DNA of 64,000 nucleotides from contig NC_080419.1 in assembly GCF_029873635.1 (NCBI RefSeq), positions 62,799,540-62,863,539 of the forward strand. The letters run 5' to 3'. Source of the stretch: Malania oleifera. Its lineage: Eukaryota > Streptophyta > Magnoliopsida > Santalales > Ximeniaceae. Both the position numbers and the translations under genes were made by a program. This document shows, piece by piece, positions 34,793 through 46,510 of this stretch. The notes under the pieces were generated by a model. That model was not told the DNA's origin and made no database searches. It saw nothing but the letters and a program-made list of their open reading frames with translations. The stretch's first letter is position 1. Each line of letters begins with the position of its first letter.

Positions 34793-35441
34793 AGAGAAAA
34801 ACCATACAAACTCTTTTGAGCATAAATCCAATCATACAAGAGTGCATATAGAACTTTATTGTACACGCTACCTTATTTTTGAGAAGCATCTTGTTGTACA
34901 CAAAAAATTTCATATCATTTGTATCCCTGTGGTTTGGGTAGTGAACCATGTTCCTGGCGTAGGGTATCGCCTGAGGAAGAGGTGCTCTATCCTGTAAAGA
35001 GTGATTGTAATAGTTTGCTTCCTCCGGTTAAGGGAGTTAGGGGAACTCCACCCTGTAAGGAGAAATTGTAAATGACGTAAGTCCACCTAGTTAAGTGAGC
35101 TGGATAGTGAATCCTCAAGCAGGTTGACTTGAGGCGAGGATGTAGGCACGATTTGTCGAACCTCGTAAACACTGTGTGTCGTTCTTTTCCTATAGTCTTT
35201 ACATTTCAATATTTGCATGTTTATATTTACTTATTTATATTAGTATGTGATTGATTGAGAAAATACTGAAATTATCATACTTACATAAATTATTTGAACT
35301 ATCATTTATCTACTAGATTTGTGATTAGAAATACCTTAGGTTGTGTAATACTGGCTGTGATCTTGAATTAGGACACACTTGACCTAAAAGCTTTAAAATC
35401 TCCAATTCACCCTCCTTCTTGGGATTACACTGAAAATCACA
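33780..35441 (+). mobile_element. Copia LTR (family of the 5.2-8.1 kb element)
   Basis: The 3' half (34900-35441) matches the split LTR at 5226-5571 and 7873-8080, and ends GGATTACACTGAAAATCACA as that one does. U3 (33820-34070) contains repeated CAGTCGACCGA-type motifs, and TTATAAATAGC at 34160 is TATA-like. No PBS follows, so it is probably a solo LTR or a 3' LTR. The left border is not resolved. Confidence 0.75.
34727..34789. repeat. Compound (CA)n(TA)n microsatellite
   Basis: About 28 bp of CA followed by about 34 bp of TA inside the LTR. Confidence 0.95.
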
Positions 35442-36180
35442 TCTTTTATTATAAATATAAATAAAATTATAAACCTACTAAATTAGTTTAAACCAAAAGA
35501 AAGTCATTATATAAATCAAAATAAGTGAAAATTTAAGTCAAAAATAGAGATCTAAACAGAGAAATACAAAGGAAGTACATCCAAAGCTATTTGAATTTTA
35601 CTAATAGATATACATCATTTGAAATGCAGATATTTTGATAATTAAAGATAAATTAGAAAAATATAAATAAAATTTAAAATAATTAGTCGATAACTTAATT
35701 ACTTGTTAATATAATAATCATACAATTATTTTAAGCACAATCACTCTATTATTTAAATTAAAAAAAATTATAAATAAAAAATATGACAAAGAGATTGAGA
35801 AAAGGTGTCACAATTAAAATAAAAAGAATAAAAAAAGAGTATGTATGACATAAAATGAATAAAAAATTATATTCTACAACAGAGCTTATTTATATAGACT
35901 CTATAGAAATATATATGCAAATATATATAAATCTTTCTGAATAATTGCAAAGCTCCAAAAGCTCAATTAAATCAAAGAAAGCATAATATTTATTTCAACT
36001 TGTAATTTTCTGCAAACTTATTTATACTATATTTTTATTACTAATTTAATTCAACACAAGACTCTTTGTTTTTTTCTTCTCTCTCTCTCTCTCTCGTAGA
36101 TTTGTTAGAGGCAAATAAAAAAAAATTACTATCCAGTATATTTTGAATTTTCCGAACTCGATTTTCATATAGTTGTATGA
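35442..36180. other. AT-rich sequence without a visible gene
   Basis: No convincing ORF, element end or RNA gene was seen. A short CT run lies at about 36079-36096. Confidence 0.5.
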
Positions 36181-37404
36181 TTAACAACTCTCTAGTTATG
36201 TTAATACACCAAACTTGAACTAGTTCAGAAACATATCTTATGAGAATGAAAAACATTCTCTAGGTTAGACTTCATTCTAATACTTCATCTGCGTAAAAAT
36301 CTTTTTCTTCCTTAAATCTAGTCCTTCTATTATTTATTTTTAAATATCACCTTTTGACCACCTGCAGTGACCCACATGCATTGCACAAAGATGGCTATGC
36401 CATATAGGCTGGTGGAACTGAAGCATTATTTTATAGCCACATGCCCAATTTAATTCGGTTAATTCAAAATGTGTCGGGTAGTGGTTTTTTTGTTTTTGTT
36501 TTTTCTTTTAAGTTGCATGAACCTTCCTATGATTTAGTTAAAAATTAAAATCATTTTATCATTTTGTTGTGACTACTAAATGTTTTTAAAATTATAAAAA
36601 GTTATAATCTGTGAATTTTTTTTAATGAAAATTAATTATATTAGAAGTAAGTTTTTTTTTAAATGGAATAAAATGATCTTAACTTATTTTTAAAAACCTT
36701 TATAAATCATATATTACAATTTTGTGTAAATTACATATTACAATTTTTTTAATATTGAAAACTATTTTTATGCATAAACATGAAATCGAATAGATGTAAA
36801 CACTAATATGATCTAGCATAGTCGACATCGGACTTAGGTGACATATTTTGTTACTAATTAACTAGCTTGGTGACTTTTTTGAAGAGCTAGTGAAGTGTAA
36901 AAAATCACGTTGTGATATGTGGCTCATATATTGAATGAGATGCATGTACAAAGAGAGAACATAGTAGAAAATCAAAGTATTGGCGGAGCAGCATGAAAAC
37001 CATCGATGGTTTGGCACCCAATTTCATACAATTTCATTCTATCTGAAATCGTTGATGGTTTGGCCCAAATAGTCGATGATTTGGCTCAGGAACCCAGTGC
37101 GGATTTTTGAATTTTGAATGAGAGGTGTTAAGTTAGTTGGGGTTTGGAGGGAAAGCCTTTGGGAACTCTATTTATATGTCATTTTGTGATGTATTTGTAA
37201 CATTATAAGTGTCTTTAACACCAGATAGTCAGAAATCTTTACTGATTACTCTCATGGATGTAGGCATTGCCGAACCACGTAGTTCCTTATGTTGTTTTTA
37301 TTGCTTTCATACATACCGCGTGGTTGTATTCTTTAATTGTTTTATCATTGATTGTTGCATTTGATTGATTCAATATTCCGCTGTGCAATTCAATCTATAC
37401 AAAA
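36181..37404 (+). mobile_element. LTR of the third copia element
   Basis: Matches 26827-27920 over its first ~1.05 kb. It then runs through TTTATATGTCATTTTGTGATG (TATA-like at about 37170) and ends near ATACAAAAAAATTGG, just before a PBS-like site. The motif block ACCATCGATGGTTTGG, CGTTGATGGTTTGG, GTCGATGATTTGG lies at 37007-37085. The left border is uncertain. Confidence 0.65.
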
Positions 37405-37406
37405 AA

Positions 37407-37420
37407 ATTGGTAGCAAAAC
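37407..37420 (+). promoter_or_regulatory. Possible primer binding site
   Basis: ATTGGTAGCAAAAC resembles TTGGTAGCAGAGC/TTGGTATCAGAGC-type sites and lies 10 bp before the gag ATG at 37430. The match is imperfect. Confidence 0.45.
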
Positions 37421-37429
37421 ATTATTGTA

Positions 37430-38230
37430 ATGGCTTCGGGTACTTCATCTGCAAAATTTGACATTGTCAAGTTTGATGGAACTAGGAATTTCGGTCTGTA
37501 GCAGAGAAGGGCGGAAGATTTTCTTGTGTAGCAAGGGATGGTGAAGGCCTTGTATGATGTTCGACTGAAAGGCATGGATAAGGAAAATTGGAAGGAATTG
37601 GAGGCAAAAGTTGTGGCTACTATACGATTGTGTTTGGCCAATGACGAGCTATATCACGTCATGGAAGAGGATTCTCCTGTGACTATTTGGAAAAAGCTTG
37701 ATAGCTGGTACATGTCTAAGCTTATTACAAATAAACTTTTTCTTAAGTTAAAGTTATATTGGCTTAAGATGGTAGAAGGCTCTGATTTGAAGCAACACAT
37801 CAATGCATTCAATCAAATCATAAGTGATTTAATGTGGGATGATGTGAAATTCAAGGAAAATGACAAGGCGCTGATGCTACTGAATTCCCTACTAGCATCT
37901 CACGCTTTTGAGAACTTGGTTACGACTCTTACATGGGGTAAAGGGACCCTGAATTTAAAAGAGGTAACATGCGCATTATTGAGACTTCATCAAAGAAAGA
38001 AATTCAACGATGAAATTTCACACGGTGAAGGGTTTGTGGTGAAGGGTAACCATGAATGTGGGAGAGAAAATTTCAAAAATGTATCAAATCAAAATAAGTC
38101 TCAATCTTAGTTCAAGAAGAAAAAGGATATCTTGTGTTTAAGTACAGTAAAAAAAAAGGGCACATAAAACCGTATTGTTCGAGATGGAAGAAAGGGAATG
38201 CTGAAAAGAAAGAAGACACTTCCAAATCAT
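37430..38230 (+). pseudogene. Copia gag (third element)
   Basis: Starts MASGTSSAKFDIVKFDGTRN, then two in-frame TAG stops where the family has Trp and Gln (FGL*QRR, FLV*QGM). The frame then stays open from 37538 to 38110: MVKALYDVRLKGMDKENWKE, AIWKKLDS-like SPVTIWKKLDSWYMSK, NKLFLKLKLYWLKM and HINAFNQIISDLM. This is the UBN2-type capsid of plant copia elements. A decayed zinc knuckle (KKKGHIKPYCSRW) lies at about 38155-38193. Both stops can be explained by C-to-T type changes on one or other strand. Confidence 0.85.
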
Positions 38231-38289
38231 AAAATTAAATATAGTTAAAAAAGGAAATTTAGAATGCAATGATGGTGACATACTTTCAG

Positions 38290-39250
38290 TTTCGTCAGGG
38301 TTGGATAGCCTCACAGACTCTTGGATCTTAGACTCGGCATGTTCTTACTACATGACTCCAAATAAGGAGTGGTTTGGCACTTACAAGTCGGTTAATTTAG
38401 GTTCATTTCTTATGGGTAATGTTGTTTTATGTAAAATCATTAGAATAGGAAATGTAAGAATTAAGATGTTTGATGGTCCTATAAGAACCCTATGTGATGT
38501 AAGACACCTTCCAAATCTACAGAAGAGTCTAATTTCATTAGACACTTTGGATTGTAACAGATTTAGTTACAAGTCTGAAAGTGGAGTTATGAAGGTGTGT
38601 AAAGGCGCTCTAATGGTGATGAAAAGGCAAAAGTTAGATGAAAACATTTATACACTAATAGGCACTACAGTTGTAGGTGGAGCTGTAGTCGTAGATTTTG
38701 AATTTGATGACACCATTTTATTGCATATGTGGCTAGGGCATATAGGTGAGCATGACATGAAATAAATTCACAAGAGAAAACTCTTGAAGGGTATGAAAAC
38801 ATGTAAGTTAAAATTTTGCTAGTTTTGTGTTCAAAGAATGAATCGAACTCTAGCTAAAAGAGTTTGTTGTCTCAGGCTGAATGCATGGCTAGAGAAGAAC
38901 TTCTTGGCCAAGGCAGTTAGTATTGCTTTTTTCTTGGTAAACCGATCGCTAAGGGCATCACTAGAGGGGAAGGTGGAAAAATAGGTATGGACAGGTAATG
39001 TGGTAGACTACTCCTATTTGAGGGTATTCAGTTGTCCAGCTTATGTACACATATCTAGTGAGGAGAGATCAAAGCTTGATGCGAAATCTAGATACTGCAT
39101 TTTTCTTAGGTATCAGAAAGGTGTGTAGGGGTTCAAGTCGTGGGATCCAATGACAAACAAGATGGTGACAAGTAAAGATGTCATTTTCGATGAGAAAACT
39201 ATGGTGAAGCATACTCAAGAAGATGATGAAGAGAAATAGCTAGAAAAATG
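38290..39250 (+). pseudogene. Copia protease and integrase remnants (third element)
   Basis: A 154-codon open stretch gives SWILDSACSYYMTPNKEWFG (protease active-site region, D-S-A), LCDVRHLPNLQKSLISL and LLHMWLGHIGEHDMK (first histidines of the integrase zinc site), then TAA at 38763. After KTCKLKFC*FCV the sequence jumps to RMNRTLAKRV, so the DDE core is deleted. The integrase C-terminal part follows: LAKAVSIAFFLVNRSLRASL, LRVFSCPAYVHISSEERSKL and RYCIFLRYQKGV, ending near 39237. Confidence 0.82.
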
Positions 39251-39593
39251 GAGCAAAGGCTCATGTTGTGCAAGTGGAGTTAGAAACTCAGGGCAATGAT
39301 CTTGGTCCCTTGGTGGCAGGGAGTTCTATCCTCAGAAACCAGCAAGTTGATAGTGTTTCTATATGGAGATCCATACGCACTATTAGACCACTACCCAGGT
39401 ATGTATTTGATAATTTAGAATATCATACTTTCATTACTAATTGCAATGATCCAACTACTTTTCAAGAGGGAGTGCACGACTAGGGAAAAAGTAGGTGGAT
39501 GGGTGTTATAATTGAGGAAATAGAGTTGTTTCATAAGAATCAGACTTGGGATTAGGGGGAGCTTCTAGATGGGAAGAGGGCTGTTAATTTAAG
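39251..39593 (+). pseudogene. Copia RT start (third element), truncated
   Basis: Contains RTIRPLPRYVFDNLEYHTFI and DPTTFQEGVHD, then a TAG, SRWMGVIIEEIELFHKNQTW and DGKRAVNL. It stops where a minus-strand LTR begins at 39594, so nothing of the RT palm remains in this element. Confidence 0.75.
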
Positions 39594-40363
39594 TGTAATC
39601 CTAAGAGGGGGGGTGAATTGGGTATTTTAAAAAACTTTCAGATTATTTACCAATTAATCCCTATTTCTATATTTAACAAATTAATTGCAGGAATTTGAGG
39701 CTGATTTAAATTACTATATCAATGAATTCTTTTTACCCAATTAAGTGCGTATGGAGTTATTCAACATACACGTGCAAACTAGATATTGAAATGCGATGCA
39801 AAAAATAAAAAGATAAAAGAAAAGAGAAGGCAAACATGATTTTATAAGGTTCAGCCAACTCGGCCTACGTCCACGCCTTGAGCAACCCACTCAAGGATTC
39901 CACTATATCCTTGCTCCTTAAATTGGGATAGAGCTTCCCTTACATCCACTACTTACAAGAGGCACAACTTCCTCCTCACTCGGATCACAATATGAACCCT
40001 GATTACAATATAATATCATGTTTGCAAAACAACTCAAGATTCACTTCTAACAAATCTAATTAGTACAATTGAAATTCCGAACACATATCCATATGATGAA
40101 ACATGAAGCTCAGTATGTATGTAACAATATAATCATTAGAAGAATGATATGCTTCAACACACAATTTCCCTTTTTATCAAAACTCTCAAAATAATGATAT
40201 CAGTAAAAGCTTTGGAGAAAATTTGGGTTCTAGTTCACTTTGCGAAAATGCACGAATATCAAATGTAAACTTATCAAAAGGTTTGTCTTGAATATTATAT
40301 CGATCAAAATCAAAAGGCTTTCTTTCAAATATTCAATCACAAAATGATCTTTGTAAAATGCAA

Positions 40364-40400
<37 letters not shown>

Positions 40401-41570
40401 GATTTCCAAAGATCAAAAACTAAATATAATGTTTTCCATAAAATATCCCTCAATAAAATAAATAGTTATGAACACTAAGGATATTTAATCAAGTGGTTTT
40501 AAGATATCTAAGATATAAAGCCTGAATACACACTTGAATCAAAATTGTTTAACCAATGGCAAAAACCTTTCTTAAGTAGTGATCTTATCTAAATAATCTA
40601 TAAGTAAATACACTCAAGATCAATCACTAAGCTTACATTCAATAACAGATTTTGAGATGAAAAGTTCATTGAAAGATATATATCAACAAGCAAATCAATT
40701 TATATGAAAAACTCTATGAGAATAAATATTAATGTGCAAATTGATTTACCAAACCTCAATACCAAAAAGATTGCACAATGATTGCTAGATTGTCTTTTGA
40801 AAATTGAGATAGCCTTAGCTCAGATTGGATGTAAGAACTTTGAAATCTCAATCTAAAGTTTCAGCAGTGTGTTCAAAGTTGTGTTAAACATGCAATCTCC
40901 TCAAACGTATGTCAAAGGTTTTTTCTCCTTATTCTTGTTGATCTTTTCTTTAGCACTAGGGTTTAGATGTTTAATATATAGGTATCTTGCCCTTATAATA
41001 AATCTCAACCGTTGGATCAAAAAATAATTTGCGAGTTCTCTTATTAAAAATTAAAATTTTAAACTTTCCCACAGGTTTAGACGACTGAGGGTTAAGGCCC
41101 AAACGACTGAAGTTCCTTAGAGTTTCAAAAAATTAACCTGGACACAGGGTTAGATGACTGAAGTTGGGGTACAGTCTTCTAAAGTATTGGGTTTAGACGA
41201 ATTAAGTCTGAGTTTAGTCTTCTGAGGTGCTTCTACCAAGTTCTCTGTTTCACCATAAATTATTCAGACGACTGAACTTAATCTTTGGTCTTTTAAAGAA
41301 ATTCTTTACTGAGGTTAACTTCAATCTTCTAAAGTTCAATCTTCAGACAACTGAACTTGAAGTTCGGTCTTCTGAACTGAACCTTTCCTGAATTTTTCTT
41401 TTTAGTTTCAAAAATCTACTTTACTCTCTTTCTTGGCTCTTTTGTAAAAATATTTTTCAGGGTTTTAAAAATATTTCTAAGTTCATAAATATCCCCTAAT
41501 GATGTTCATGAGATGCATGAGTCCTAAGGTCAGTCTAGGGTATATGTTGAGCTTCAAATTATATCCCCTA
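39594..41570 (-). mobile_element. Copia LTR, minus orientation, cut off at its far end
   Basis: Starts TGTAATCCTAAGAGGGGGGG and GTGAATTGGGTATTTTAAAA. It runs parallel to 14607-16180, including CTTGAGCAACCCACTCAAGG, GAGATGCATGAGTCCTAAGG and CAGTCTAGGGTATAT. Similarity ends near 41570. A TATA repeat lies at 40372-40396. U3 (41090-41390) has about ten AGACGACTGA-like motifs. It is inserted in RT of the third copia element. Confidence 0.75.
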
Positions 41571-42610
41571 TTTTTTGATGTTTTGATGAAAATTATTTCA
41601 TAAATTCTAAAAATTAGCACATTCTAACGTCCATAGAAGACATGATCTACTTATGAAAATGTAAGAGCATGCGTGAAATAAAATTTGATGTCACATATAT
41701 GCAAACATTCTTGACATGGAAAATGCAAACCAAAACAAGAAAGCAAATGAAATAAAAGGGTTTAAAGACTAACCTTATGTCACCGGAAAAAAAAATGTAG
41801 ATCAAGTGGAGGGCACACTAATGAATTCACGCACCCCAAAGAACAATTAAAACAAGAATGAAAGATAGAATGTAATTCTATTCAAACTTAAATTCAAACA
41901 CACCCCCCCCCCTTTTGACCCTCTAAAGATGCATGGAATATTTCAATTTTCCACTCATTACCCTCACTTGGACGTACCCCAAATTTTTTCAAAAATGGTC
42001 TCTTTATAGACTGATCATGGGATGGCGGGAAACACTATTTGAATTTAAATTTCAAAAATTCAAATTATTAACCACCAACTACCAACTACCTTATTCGTTG
42101 CTTGACATATGCCTACCTCTAAGACACTTGGCATGTCAAGATCCATTGGCCAATCAAATGAAAACAAATCAAAATTTCAAATTTTCATTGGATCGATCAA
42201 ATGCTTGAAGAATTTGATCGACCACTATCGAGTGGCCCCAAGCTTAAAGAACAGAAAAGAGTTGGTCGGTTACCCTAAATTACGAAAATTTTCTTTGTAT
42301 TTTGGGTTTAATTTTGCATATACTTTGCTCGGTCTCTTCAATTTTTCAGGTAAAAAATAACTATCAAGAACACAATTCTTCAATTGCTATAGTTAAACAA
42401 TTTCTTAAGATGTCTTTAAAATCTGCCCTTGTATTAGCTAAATTAGTATTTTATTTCCAAAGAGTACTTAGCCTAAATCTTGACCTATTTTAAGATTTTG
42501 CACTTTAGATCAAAGTGACAAGTTTCAATCTTATGGATAACCGTAATTTGTGAATGTCCTGATTGAATCTATCATTTATTCAATATATTGCCTATGTAAA
42601 CTGAAAGTGA
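41571..42610. other. Unassigned sequence
   Basis: A poly-C run (41903-41912) and several short ORFs without recognisable motifs. No gene or mobile-element end was identified. Confidence 0.4.
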
Positions 42611-44313
42611 TGGTGTAATCCCAAGAGGGGAAGGGGGTAAATTAAATATTTTAAAATTTAACGTGCGGAGGCTTAATCGATTTTAAAACTTATTTACCAT
42701 GTGCTCTAACTATTTCAATTACCACGGAATTCTAATCAGCGAACCACTATACCAATCAGCAATCCTAAATATGAAACCAAATCTCAATATTAACAATATT
42801 CTTAGCAGATTAATGTTAATAACAATATGTTCATCCACAAAAATATTTATTGTTGTATTTAAATAATTAATCAAGCAAAATGAAGTAATCCCAAAAAATT
42901 AAATCAAGTGTGAATTTGTAGCTACAGCATAGTTTGTTCACAAAGGATATTTAAAACATTCAAGACATCTACAAATCAAATTGAATCATTTACAACATTC
43001 CCAAATCATATTTAAATCATTTATAGCAGATAAGATCAGTATATATGTGCTTGAAAGTAAAAGATATGGGATAAGAATGACGACAAGATTTTTTATAAGG
43101 TACGGCAACGTGCCTACATCCTTGCCTTAAGAAACCCGCTGTGAGGATTTTACTAACTCTCTCCATTAAATAGGTGGAGTACCTCTCTCCTTTCAGTAGG
43201 TGGAGCACCTCTCTCATTTTACTCTCTCATTTTAGTAGGTGGAGCACCTCTCAATCAAAAACACCCTCTCGTTTGTCTCCGATTCAATACTCGAATCATT
43301 TGTTTTACAATCAAAACAGCAGTAGATTTTCGTACAATAAGAAATTCTCTTAAAAGAGCGAATTTGTACAAGCTAAAATCACCAATATACTCTCAAAGAT
43401 AAATTGCAACAAAACTCAAGAGGTTTTCTAGGTTTTTTGGATTGAAAGATAATCAATCAAAGAATAAAAACCCGAAAAGATTTTGTAGCGATGAAGAACG
43501 GTGCACAACAATGTTTGAAAGATGAAATCAATGTGTTTTTTAGCGATTTGGTTCCCCTAACACTGCTAGGGTTAGATTTAAATAGCCAAGTTTGAATTCT
43601 GACCATTTGTCCAAATTTTGGTAACAATATCTTTTGAAAACGAAAAGAAATCACACTATTTGCAACTTAAATCGCGTATTTTGGTTGACAGAACTGGTAG
43701 TTGAGTCACCCAAACCATTAAATCATGAATTTCAAATCAGAAAGTAGCCTTTTGGTTGACTGAACTTTAGGTTCGGTCGCTTGAACTTATTCGGTTGATG
43801 AAACTTTCAGTTCGGTTGCCCAAACCAACAATGTCTAGGCTTTAACAATAGTAGTACCCATTCGGTCGACTGAACCAAGTGTCCAGATGCCCGAACTCAC
43901 TGATGTTAGACCAAGTTGTTCAGATTCTTATGAAATTCAATGTTCCTTATTCCAAAACTCTTTTGTATTCCTTTTGAAAAGATATTTGGACTTTAAAAAG
44001 ATATTTTCTTAGTTATTGAAATAGGTCTCTAAGTTCAATTTATCCTATGAGCTTCATAAACAAACTTAAACTTGAGAAGTACTTACATGAGACTTCTATT
44101 ACATTAAACATGAAATAAGATCTAAGTCCTTATGTCTTGAAGCTTTCATCCAAGGTTTAGCCAATCTTTATTCATTTTGTGTTCTTCATGGCTTTTAAAC
44201 TTTAAATATGAACCATTATGCTTGTAAGACATAATTTCTTTAAATTCACTTGAAAGCACAATTAGATTCCTTAGTTTGTCATTATCAAAACCAAGATTAA
44301 GCCTTGTTAGGCA
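42611..44313 (-). mobile_element. 3' LTR of the minus Sirevirus element
   Basis: Plus-strand borders are TGGTGTAATCCCAAGAGGGG and CCTTGTTAGGCA, i.e. the LTR reads TGCCTAACAAGG...GGATTACACCA on the minus strand, about 1.7 kb. U3 (43690-43900) contains TTCGGTCGACTGAACC-type motifs. TATA-like sequence was not clearly found. Confidence 0.85.
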
Positions 44314-44320
44314 AAAAAAT

Positions 44321-44337
44321 CTCCCCCTTTTTTAATG
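44321..44337 (-). promoter_or_regulatory. Polypurine tract (minus strand)
   Basis: Minus strand CATCATTAAAAAAGGGGGAG directly outside the LTR, the same wording as before the plus-strand LTR at 26149. Further G-runs at about 44543-44549 and 44592-44598 repeat the pattern. Confidence 0.75.
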
Positions 44338-44882
44338 ATGACTAATAAGGAGCAAAATAAGGTAGCCTTGATAAGACTCACCCTGATAATAAGTATGATT
44401 ACAAAGTAAATGGAAAAAAAAATTTCAGTATTCTTGCCTTTAGGAAAATACAAGTACAAGCATATTTTCAGTTCAACATATTTTAAGTAAGAGTATATTT
44501 TCAATTTGCTTTCATTTTTCTTGTTCTCTAAGTTCATAGTATTCTCCCCCAGTTCATAGTATATAGTATCACTACATACCTTTTGCTTGTTCTCCCCCTT
44601 TTGGCATTAGAAAAAAGGATACTCAATAAAACATATGTAGAAAACATAAGTTTGCCAAAAAATACAACATGTAGTTCACAAAGATGATAATCAGCAGAAA
44701 GTCACAATCAATCATACAACATTTGGCATGCAAACGTATTCAATTTTGCTTAACTACAATATATCATGATTGCAAACAATATTAGAATATATTACAAGTT
44801 AAAACTGTTTGCAAAAACAAAAGAAATAATTACAATCAGAAAAACAATGTTTCAAAGAAATTTCTCTAACAACAACTCTCAT

Positions 44883-46127
44883 TTAGTCTTTCTTAGTATC
44901 ATCTTCACCGGATGAGTTCTCATCCTCCTCATCATTGTCATCGTCCACATCATTTGAACTCGCTTCCCTGGGAGCTTTCTCTTTTGATAAGGAAACACTA
45001 CACATGTTGCTTTCAATCCGGGTGAGTTGATGATTAATGGAACTGAAGTTGGATTGGAAGGTCTGCTGAAGTGCATTATATTTAGATTTTATATATGCAT
45101 GAATAACACTATATTGCGCATCCATATCTCGCTGATAATCCAAAAACCAAGTAGCTAGGAGGTTCAATAGCAGCATGAGCAGGAGCAGGTGGTACTTCAT
45201 GGGGTGGATCATTCCTCTGAGTATGTTCATGTCCCTACTCCATTTGTACATTTATATTATCTCTCAAAGGATGTCGGTATTTGGGGATCCAACCAAGTGC
45301 ACCATCATACTCATATACCATTAGCTTTATGATGGTGGATGAAAATCTATCGGAGTTCTTTCGTTTGATAAACAATGTTGAGCAAAGAGCTAGACCCAGG
45401 TACTCAAAAATGAGATTAAGAGTTCCTCCATAAGGGAGTATAACTCATCTAATTTATTCTTTTCAGATAATCCATTTGAGTATAAGGGTAAGAAGATTAA
45501 GACGCTTGCTTGTATAGATACACCACATAACAAAACAGTCCAAATAGGAAATATGGCCTCATGACCCACTCCTAGGTAGAATGTTATATTTTTTAAGCAA
45601 GTGAATGATCTTGGCCTGAAGAGTTAATTGCTACAAAGGTGGATGACCAAACTGAGTTAGTGGTTCAGATAATATCGAAGGCAAAAATGCTTGAAGGGTA
45701 AACCCATGTTCCATCAACCAAGTTTGTCCTAACTTTGGACATTCAAACTCCCCATACTGAATTCTACATCGCTCAGCTATTGTTTGTGGGGCGAGTGCAA
45801 CAGATTTGTTCATGATTTGGGTTGTGTAGATAGTTCCTTCCCTTCCTAAGTTTGCATAAAATAAGTGGACTAGGTTTGTATATACGCCTTTGGGTTGATA
45901 AGTAATGAAATTATCCCAACTTAAAGTAGCGAACATCTGAAGAATATTGGGAAAATTTTCCTCCATAAAATGCATATCTAAGATCTTACCAAAAATGGGT
46001 TCTACGGAACAAAGATGTTCGTTGTAGAGTTTCTTTGCTCCTTGAGTCAAGAGCTAGTAATAAATTTGCTCTGTGTTTTCTTGACCAAAAGAGACATGTT
46101 TGTGAGCAACTTGCTTTGTCTTTGGCA
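44883..46127 (-). pseudogene. Sirevirus env-like gene, minus strand
   Basis: The start ATG is at 46127: MPKTKQVAHKHVSFGQ, then a TAG, LLTQGAKKLYNEHLCSVEPI, FGKILDMHFMEENFPNILQM, LSWDNFITYQPKGVYTNLVH and IYTTQIMNKSVALAPQTIAE up to 45631. After a stop and frame changes: KYNILPRSGS, HISYLDCFVMWCI, and from 45251 a C-terminal part with TRIESNMCSVSLSKEKAP and the acidic tail SSNDVDDDNDEEDENSSGED, ending KKD at 44883. Block order and the acidic tail match the env-like copies at 24.5 and 29.0 kb. A hydrophobic stretch (YHLLLLMLLLNLLATWFL, about 45190-45140) may come from a frameshift. Function unknown. Confidence 0.75.
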
Positions 46128-46205
46128 TGATTTTGCATCTCAAAAGTAGAGAAAAGTTGAAAAATAAATCTGAACTTAAACAGCAAGATCGAGACTTAGA
46201 TATGC

Positions 46206-46510
46206 GGCTCCGTTTGGAACTTGGAAAATATTAGGGAAAGAAAAAGAAAACATAAAGTAATCCAATTTCTCATGTTTGGTTATCGAGGAAATTGAAAAAT
46301 AATAAGAAAATATATCGAATCAATAAAAAATTAGTTTTATATATTATTCACATTTAATTTTTATTAATTTTTAATCATATTATAACAAACTTTTTATTTT
46401 TAGTAGTATTTGATATAAAGAGAAAAGTATAATGAAAAAAAAAAAGAAGTTTTCTTCTCATTTTCCCTTCCTTTCCTTCTCCCACTAAAATCCTTGATTC
46501 AAACGGACCC
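46206..46510. mobile_element. MITE-like element, copy 1
   Basis: About 305 bp with inverted ends GGCTCCGTTTG...CAAACGGACCC (10 of 11 bases match). Internally it is AT-rich and non-coding. It sits at the left edge of a duplicated segment. Confidence 0.6.

Larger units (their letters stand above)
42611..46130 (-). mobile_element. Sirevirus-type element, minus strand, 3' end only
   Basis: On the minus strand: env-like ORF (46127 to 44883), polypurine tract (44337-44321) and 3' LTR (44313-42611). Gag-pol is missing; the sequence beyond 46200 is a MITE and low-copy sequence. Its env-like protein is related to, but clearly diverged from, the copies at 24.5-30.2 kb. Confidence 0.8.

Noticed and set aside
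41933-42493. Overlapping plus-strand ORFs of 63-91 codons
   Set aside because: No recognisable motif, overlapping frames and no supporting context.
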